Origin: Mycobacterium sp. E3251
GTDB taxonomy: Bacteria > Actinomycetota > Actinomycetes > Mycobacteriales > Mycobacteriaceae
Reading direction: 5' to 3'
Length of the DNA: 64,000 nt
Assembly: GCF_001666835.1 (NCBI RefSeq)
Contig: NZ_LZJF01000060.1
Span: 1-64,000, forward strand
The notes beneath the pieces are model-generated. The model was not told the DNA's origin. It did not search any database and saw only the letters and a list, made by a program, of their open reading frames with translations. Both the position numbers and the translations under genes were made by a program. Shown here one piece after another: positions 60,366 to 64,000 of this stretch. Position 1 is the stretch's first letter. Each line of letters opens with the position of its first letter.

Positions 60366-61463
60366 GTGACCGGCGTTTCGCGTCGCGCATTCGGGCGGAT
60401 GGCCGCCGGGGCGGGCATGCTCGGCACGGCCGGGCTGCCGGCCGGCTGTGGGCGGCCGGAACATGACCACGGCGCCCCCGCCGCCCCGCCGCCGCCCGCG
60501 GTCAAACGGGTGGGCGTGGTGCTCTCGCACGAGCAGTTCCGCACCGACCAGCTGGTGGCGCAAGCGCAGGCGGCCGAACAGGCCGGGTTTCAGTATGTCT
60601 GGGCCAGCGACCACATCCAGCCGTGGCAGGACAACGAGGGCCATTCGATGTTCCCCTGGCTGACGCTCGCGCTGGTCGGCAACGCCACCAGCCGCATCGG
60701 GTTCGGCACCGGAGTCACCTGCCCCACCTACCGTTATCACCCGGCCGTGGTGGCACAGGCCTTCGCCTCGCTGGCCATCCTCAGCCCCGGCCGGGTGTTC
60801 CTGGGGGTCGGCACCGGGGAACGGCTCAACGAACAGGCGGCCACCAACACGTTCGGCAAATACGCCGAACGCCACGACCGGCTGGTCGAGGCGATCAAGC
60901 TGATCCGCGAATTGTGGAGCGGATCGCGAACGTCGTTCGCGGGCCGCTACTTTCAGACCAACTCGTTGAAGATCTACGACACACCGGCCACACCGCCACC
61001 GATCTTCGTGGCGGCCAGCGGACCCAAAAGCGCGACCATGGCCGGTCAATACGGTGACGGTTGGATCGGTCAAGCGCGCGATGTCACGAATCCCGCGCTG
61101 GTGGCCGCATTCGGCGCCGGCGCGGAGGCCGCCGGCCGCGACCCGGGCAGCCTGGGCAAGCGCGCGGAGCTGTTCGCTGTCGTCGGCGATAACACCGAGG
61201 CGACGACGGCCGCCGGCCTGTGGCGCTTCACCGCCGGCGCCGTCGACCAGCCGAATCCGGTCGAAATCCAGCGCGCCGCCGCGGTCAATCCCGTCGACAA
61301 GGTGCTCGCCAATTGGACCGTCGGCACCGACCCGGCGGCCCACATCAACGCCGTGCAGACGGTCCTCGACGCCGGCGCCGTGCCGTTTCTGCATTTCCCC
61401 CAGAGCAATCCGCTGACGGCGATCGACTTCTACCGCACCAACGTCTTGCCCAAGTTGCACTAG
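60366..61463 (+). CDS. fgd2: F420-dependent hydroxymycolic acid dehydrogenase
   Basis: This 365-residue protein is the LLM-family enzyme annotated fgd2 (Rv0132c), reported as an F420-dependent oxidase of hydroxymycolic to ketomycolic acids at the cell envelope. It has a twin-arginine signal (SRRAFGRMAAG) with a following hydrophobic stretch and a Cys at residue 28 (LPAGC), which may be lipidated. The catalytic barrel shows LSHEQFRTDQLVAQAQAAEQAG, WASDHIQPWQDNEGHSMFPW and GTGERLNEQAA. The start is GTG at 60366. The sequence agrees with my recollection of Rv0132c over its length. Confidence 0.95.
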   Translation: MTGVSRRAFGRMAAGAGMLGTAGLPAGCGRPEHDHGAPAAPPPPAVKRVGVVLSHEQFRTDQLVAQAQAAEQAGFQYVWASDHIQPWQDNEGHSMFPWLTLALVGNATSRIGFGTGVTCPTYRYHPAVVAQAFASLAILSPGRVFLGVGTGERLNEQAATNTFGKYAERHDRLVEAIKLIRELWSGSRTSFAGRYFQTNSLKIYDTPATPPPIFVAASGPKSATMAGQYGDGWIGQARDVTNPALVAAFGAGAEAAGRDPGSLGKRAELFAVVGDNTEATTAAGLWRFTAGAVDQPNPVEIQRAAAVNPVDKVLANWTVGTDPAAHINAVQTVLDAGAVPFLHFPQSNPLTAIDFYRTNVLPKLH

Positions 61464-61484
61464 ACGGAACCGGGCTCGGCGACC

Positions 61485-61580
61485 TACCCCGGGCGAGACC
61501 GGTTGAAACGACGCTCTTTTGCCACAACCGCACTGGAGCCTGCGCCGCGGGCGGCCGTTTCAACGCCACGGGCCCGGGTA
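61485..61580. promoter_or_regulatory. Divergent pair of SigF-type promoters with mirrored -35 boxes
   Basis: Plus strand: GTTT (61557-61560), 15 bases, GGGTA (61576-61580), reading into the hemerythrin gene 45 bp later. Minus strand: GTTT (61509-61506), 16 bases, GGGTA (61489-61485), reading into the 3' end of fgd2 as antisense. The two -35 boxes lie in a perfect 9-bp inverted repeat, GTTGAAACG at 61502-61510 and CGTTTCAAC at 61556-61564. Confidence 0.65.
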
Positions 61581-61624
61581 TCCGCAGGCCACTTCGAGTG
61601 ACAGGCCCAACTGGAAGGCAACGC

Positions 61625-62203
61625 ATGGATGCAATCACTTTTCTTCGCCAGGACCACAAAAGTGTCCTCGGTCTGTTCGAGACGCTCGACGGGGCGCCGT
61701 CGGGCTCGGGCGCCCAAGCGAGCGGTCTGGAAACCGTGGTGAACAACCTCATCATCGCCGAGTCGCAACACGAAGCCATTGAGGAGCAATTCTTTTGGCC
61801 GGCGGTGCGCGAGGCCATCGGTGACGGAATCGTCGACAAGGCGATCGAGCAGGAGCAGGCCGGTAAGCAACTCTTGCAGCGGCTCGAGGACGGCAAGCCC
61901 GGCGAGCCGGACTATCACGAGGCGTTGCAGGAGTTCGTCAAAGCCGGCCGCGAGCACATCGCCTACGAGCAGGACGTGGTGTGGCCGCAGGTCGAGCTGG
62001 CGATCAGCCGACAAGAGTTGGAGAAGATCGGCGAAATGCTGGAGCAGGCAAAGAAGATCGCTCCAACCCGCCCCCATCCGGGCACCCCGCCCAACCCGGC
62101 GGTGCTCAAGACGGTGGGGATGGGGGCGGCGGTCGTCGACCACGTGCGCGACGCGTTGACCGGCCGCGCGGAGGACAACCCGCCGGACCCGCAGGTCAAG
62201 TAG
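61625..62203 (+). CDS. Hemerythrin domain-containing protein
   Basis: This 192-residue protein has a hemerythrin-like four-helix fold: DHKSVLGLFETL, ESQHEAIEEQFFWPAV, and REHIAYEQDVVWPQVEL provide the His and Glu ligands of a diiron site. Mycobacterial members respond to oxidative or nitrosative stress. The tail (THPHPGTPPNPAVLKTVGM region) is proline-rich. ATG at 61625 has GGAAGG upstream, and a perfect SigF-type promoter ends 45 bp before it. Confidence 0.92.
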   Translation: MDAITFLRQDHKSVLGLFETLDGAPSGSGAQASGLETVVNNLIIAESQHEAIEEQFFWPAVREAIGDGIVDKAIEQEQAGKQLLQRLEDGKPGEPDYHEALQEFVKAGREHIAYEQDVVWPQVELAISRQELEKIGEMLEQAKKIAPTRPHPGTPPNPAVLKTVGMGAAVVDHVRDALTGRAEDNPPDPQVK

Positions 62204-62210
62204 AAACTCG

Positions 62211-62244
62211 AAGGCCGGGCGTTGGATCCTCAACGCCCGGCCTT
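62211..62244. terminator. Strong bidirectional terminator hairpin
   Basis: Arms AAGGCCGGGCGTTG (62211-62224) and CAACGCCCGGCCTT (62231-62244) form a perfect 14-bp stem with a 6-base loop. It lies between the convergent hemerythrin (ends 62203) and manganese catalase (ends 62256) genes and could end transcription from both sides. Confidence 0.9.
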
Positions 62245-62255
62245 CTTGTCTCCAA

Positions 62256-63152
62256 TTAACTTGTGGGACTGTGTTGTTCGTGCGTGAACGGTTTCTCTGC
62301 CGTGATGGCGGGCGAACCCTGCGGGTTCTGTTGCGCGCCCTGATTCTGCCGAGTGGTGCCGCCGAGCCACTGCTGTTCGGGCTTCTCGACGTAGTCCCAC
62401 TCCATACCCTTGGGCCACGGCCCCTGGCCCTCGTTCCACGGGCCGCGGATCGATTCGCCGCCACCGTTGGACATGTTGAACGCGACGTTCTGGAAGCGCG
62501 GGTCGCCCGGCAACTGCCCCGGCGGGAAGTTAACCGGTAGCTCGTTGAGCGCCGCGGTGAACTGCTGGTAGTGCGTCACCTCGCGCGTCATCAAAAAGCT
62601 GAGGGTGTCCTGCACACCGGGATCGTCCGTGTACTGCTTGAGGTACTCGTACACGATCTTCGCGCGCGATTCGGCGGCCAAGTTGCTGCGCAGATCCACC
62701 GTGGGATCGCCGTTGGCGTTGACGTAGGAGCCCATCCAGGGCACGCCCTGGGAGTTGCTCACATCCGGGCTGCCCCCGTTCAGCGCGAGATAAAGCGGGT
62801 TGACCGCGACTTGATGAATGATCTGGTCGCGACCGTCGCCGCTGGCCACCGCCGGCATCCAGTCACACGTCTCGTTGGCGATCTTCAGGTTGTCGTTGAG
62901 ACCGTCCAGCAACATAGTGATCATCGACCCGACCATTTCCAGGTGACTGAGCTCTTCGGTGGCGATGTCCATGAAAAGGTCGTACAGCTTCGGGTTCTTG
63001 CCGCGCAGGACGAACGCCTGGGTGAAGTACTGCATGGCAGCCTTGAGTTCACCGTTGGCGCCGCCAAACTGCTCCTGCAGCAACGTCGCGAACCGCGGGT
63101 CCGGCTTGTCGACTCTGACCTCGAATTGAAGATCTTTGTTGTGAACGAACAC
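62256..63152 (-). CDS. Manganese (non-heme) catalase
   Basis: This 298-residue protein is a dimanganese catalase: LLQEQFGGANGELKAAMQYFTQAFV, ATEELSHLEMVGSMI, and MTREVTHYQQFTAALN provide the Glu and His ligands. The C-terminal GPWNEGQGPWPKGMEWDYVEKPEQQWLGG is a family hallmark. It disproportionates hydrogen peroxide in the cytoplasm. The start is GTG at 63152 with GGGAGA upstream. A perfect SigF-type promoter lies 45 bp upstream. Confidence 0.95.
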   Translation of the reverse strand: MFVHNKDLQFEVRVDKPDPRFATLLQEQFGGANGELKAAMQYFTQAFVLRGKNPKLYDLFMDIATEELSHLEMVGSMITMLLDGLNDNLKIANETCDWMPAVASGDGRDQIIHQVAVNPLYLALNGGSPDVSNSQGVPWMGSYVNANGDPTVDLRSNLAAESRAKIVYEYLKQYTDDPGVQDTLSFLMTREVTHYQQFTAALNELPVNFPPGQLPGDPRFQNVAFNMSNGGGESIRGPWNEGQGPWPKGMEWDYVEKPEQQWLGGTTRQNQGAQQNPQGSPAITAEKPFTHEQHSPTS

Positions 63153-63196
63153 TGGGGTCTCCCTAGGCTTGTCGAGAAGGTTATGGTCTCGCCGGA

Positions 63197-63220
63197 TACC
63201 CGCGGTCTGGGTCACCAAAC
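63197..63220 (-). promoter_or_regulatory. SigF-type promoter of manganese catalase
   Basis: On the minus strand GTTT (63220-63217), 15 bases, GGGTA (63201-63197), 45 bp upstream of the catalase GTG. Spacing is identical to the dps and hemerythrin promoters. Confidence 0.8.
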
Positions 63221-63313
63221 TGGGGCGACAGCAACCGCGCAGGCGCCTGCAAGGGGTCTGCCGGAAGGCGCCCGCGTGAGGCGGCGGGAGGCACATCGTG
63301 GACAATCCCGGTT

Positions 63314-64000
63314 ATGGACCTATCGGACCCGAGTTCCCGGCATGAGCTGGCGATGCGGATGGCCGAGCTGGCCCGCGACACCGCCGCCCCGCGCTCGCTC
63401 GACCAGGTTCTCACCGACGTGACCACCGCCGCGGTGGAGCTGATACCGGCGGCGGACGTCGCGGGAGTGCTGCTGATCAAGGGGGGCGAGGACTTCGAGT
63501 CGTTCGCGGACACCCACAGTCTGGCCGCGGAGCTCGACAAGCTGCAGCACGACTTCAATGAGGGCCCCTGTCACGACGCCGCCCTGAAGCAGACGATCGT
63601 GCGGACCGATGACCTCCGCAACGAACCCCGCTGGCCGAGTTACGCGCCGGCTGCCGTGGAACGCGGCGTGCTGAGCAGCCTGTCGTTCAAGCTGTATACC
63701 GCCGAGCGCACGGCGGGGGCGCTGAACCTGTTCAGCTACCGGGCCGACGTGTGGGACACCGAGGCCGAAACCATCGGCACCGTCTTCGCCGCACACGCGG
63801 CGTCGGCGATCATGGCGAGCCGCCACGGGCAGCAGATGCAATCGGCCCTGTCTACGCGCGACCGCATCGGCCAGGCCAAGGGCATCATCATGGAGCGTTA
63901 TGGCGTGGACGAGCTGCGCGCATTCGACCTGCTGCGCCGCCTGTCTCAAGAAAGTCAGGTCAAGCTCATCGACATCGCGCAGCGCGTCATCGATACCCGC
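63314..64000 (+). CDS. GAF and ANTAR domain protein (3' end beyond window)
   Basis: The visible 229 residues form a GAF sensor domain (DVLTTAAVELIPAADVAGVLLI-like start, FNEGPCHDAALKQTIVRTDDL, GALNLFSYRADVWDTEAE) followed by the start of an ANTAR RNA-binding domain (STRDRIGQAKGIIMERYGVDELRAFDLLRRLSQESQVKLIDIAQRVID). ANTAR proteins bind nascent RNA hairpins and prevent termination. ATG at 63314 begins MDLSDPSSRHELAMR. The gene is divergent from the catalase gene and runs off the right edge with the frame open, probably close to its end. Confidence 0.92.
   Translation, partial: MDLSDPSSRHELAMRMAELARDTAAPRSLDQVLTDVTTAAVELIPAADVAGVLLIKGGEDFESFADTHSLAAELDKLQHDFNEGPCHDAALKQTIVRTDDLRNEPRWPSYAPAAVERGVLSSLSFKLYTAERTAGALNLFSYRADVWDTEAETIGTVFAAHAASAIMASRHGQQMQSALSTRDRIGQAKGIIMERYGVDELRAFDLLRRLSQESQVKLIDIAQRVIDTR

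Noticed and set aside
60300-61460. Extension of the GNAT reading frame far upstream on the minus strand
   Set aside because: It runs antisense through fgd2; GNAT homology begins only at the ATG at 60299.

Overview
The window is high-GC actinobacterial DNA with dense, overlapping genes, many GTG starts and families typical of mycobacteria: F420-dependent luciferase-like oxidoreductases, EphF, CYP138, MPtpB-type phosphatase, a three-subunit proton-translocating transhydrogenase and hydroxymycolate dehydrogenase. From about 22.6 kb rightwards the gene order matches, as I recall it, the Mycobacterium tuberculosis block Rv0161 to Rv0132c: Rv0161-like FAD oxidase, Rv0158 TetR, pntB/pntAb/pntAa, fadE2, ptbB, Rv0148, Rv0147, Rv0146/Rv0145, Rv0144, Rv0143c ClC, Rv0142, Rv0141c, Rv0140, Rv0139, Rv0138, msrA, cyp138, Rv0135c, ephF, Rv0133, fgd2. 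The organism is therefore most likely a non-tuberculous Mycobacterium; this is inference from families and synteny, not from a search.

Layout. 1-1277: an adhE1-like alcohol dehydrogenase faces a second, nearly identical 5' end that runs off the left edge. 1281-9238: a minus-strand catabolic block in which seven genes from 7932 down to 2556 overlap or abut (unknown protein, NIPSNAP-like protein, P450, zinc dehydrogenase, HpaI-type aldolase, NTF2-like protein, SDR), followed by a mandelate-racemase-family enzyme and preceded by a class III CoA-transferase. 9350-15806: a DUF427 protein, a TetR/hydrolase/mycothiol-isomerase unit with a perfect 31-bp operator, a LuxR-type regulator lacking its ATPase half, and a benzoylformate decarboxylase. 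15885-22597: ZIP transporter, acyl-CoA dehydrogenase, LLM oxidoreductase, two thioesterases, an SMP-30 lactonase, a TetR and a deazaflavin nitroreductase. The stretch between about 1.3 and 22.6 kb looks like an accessory insertion between the adhE1 and Rv0161 counterparts.

22632-51649 is the conserved backbone, with additions (Dps, pirin, an extra methyltransferase, a TOBE protein with an alcohol dehydrogenase) and one internally deleted methyltransferase remnant. 51679-59650 is a second accessory block between the ephF and Rv0133 counterparts: sulfotransferase, TetR, DUF1214 protein, LLM, SRPBCC, then an acyl-desaturase and its flavin/2Fe-2S reductase with a divergent FabR/DesT-like repressor. 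59694-64000 carries a GNAT enzyme, hydroxymycolate dehydrogenase, hemerythrin, manganese catalase and a GAF-ANTAR RNA-binding regulator.

Two regulatory themes tie separate genes together. A 26-bp bipartite element (TGACACTT, nine bases, TTTGTAAAG) occurs three times with identical spacing, upstream of the P450 operon, of the thioesterase/LLM/acyl-CoA dehydrogenase operon and of the SMP-30/thioesterase/TetR operon; this suggests one catabolic regulon, perhaps controlled by the TetR encoded at 21708-22250. Separately, SigF-type promoters (GTTT, 15 bases, GGGTA) precede Dps, hemerythrin and manganese catalase, marking a stress-defence set. No tRNA, rRNA, CRISPR array, insertion sequence or integrase was seen.
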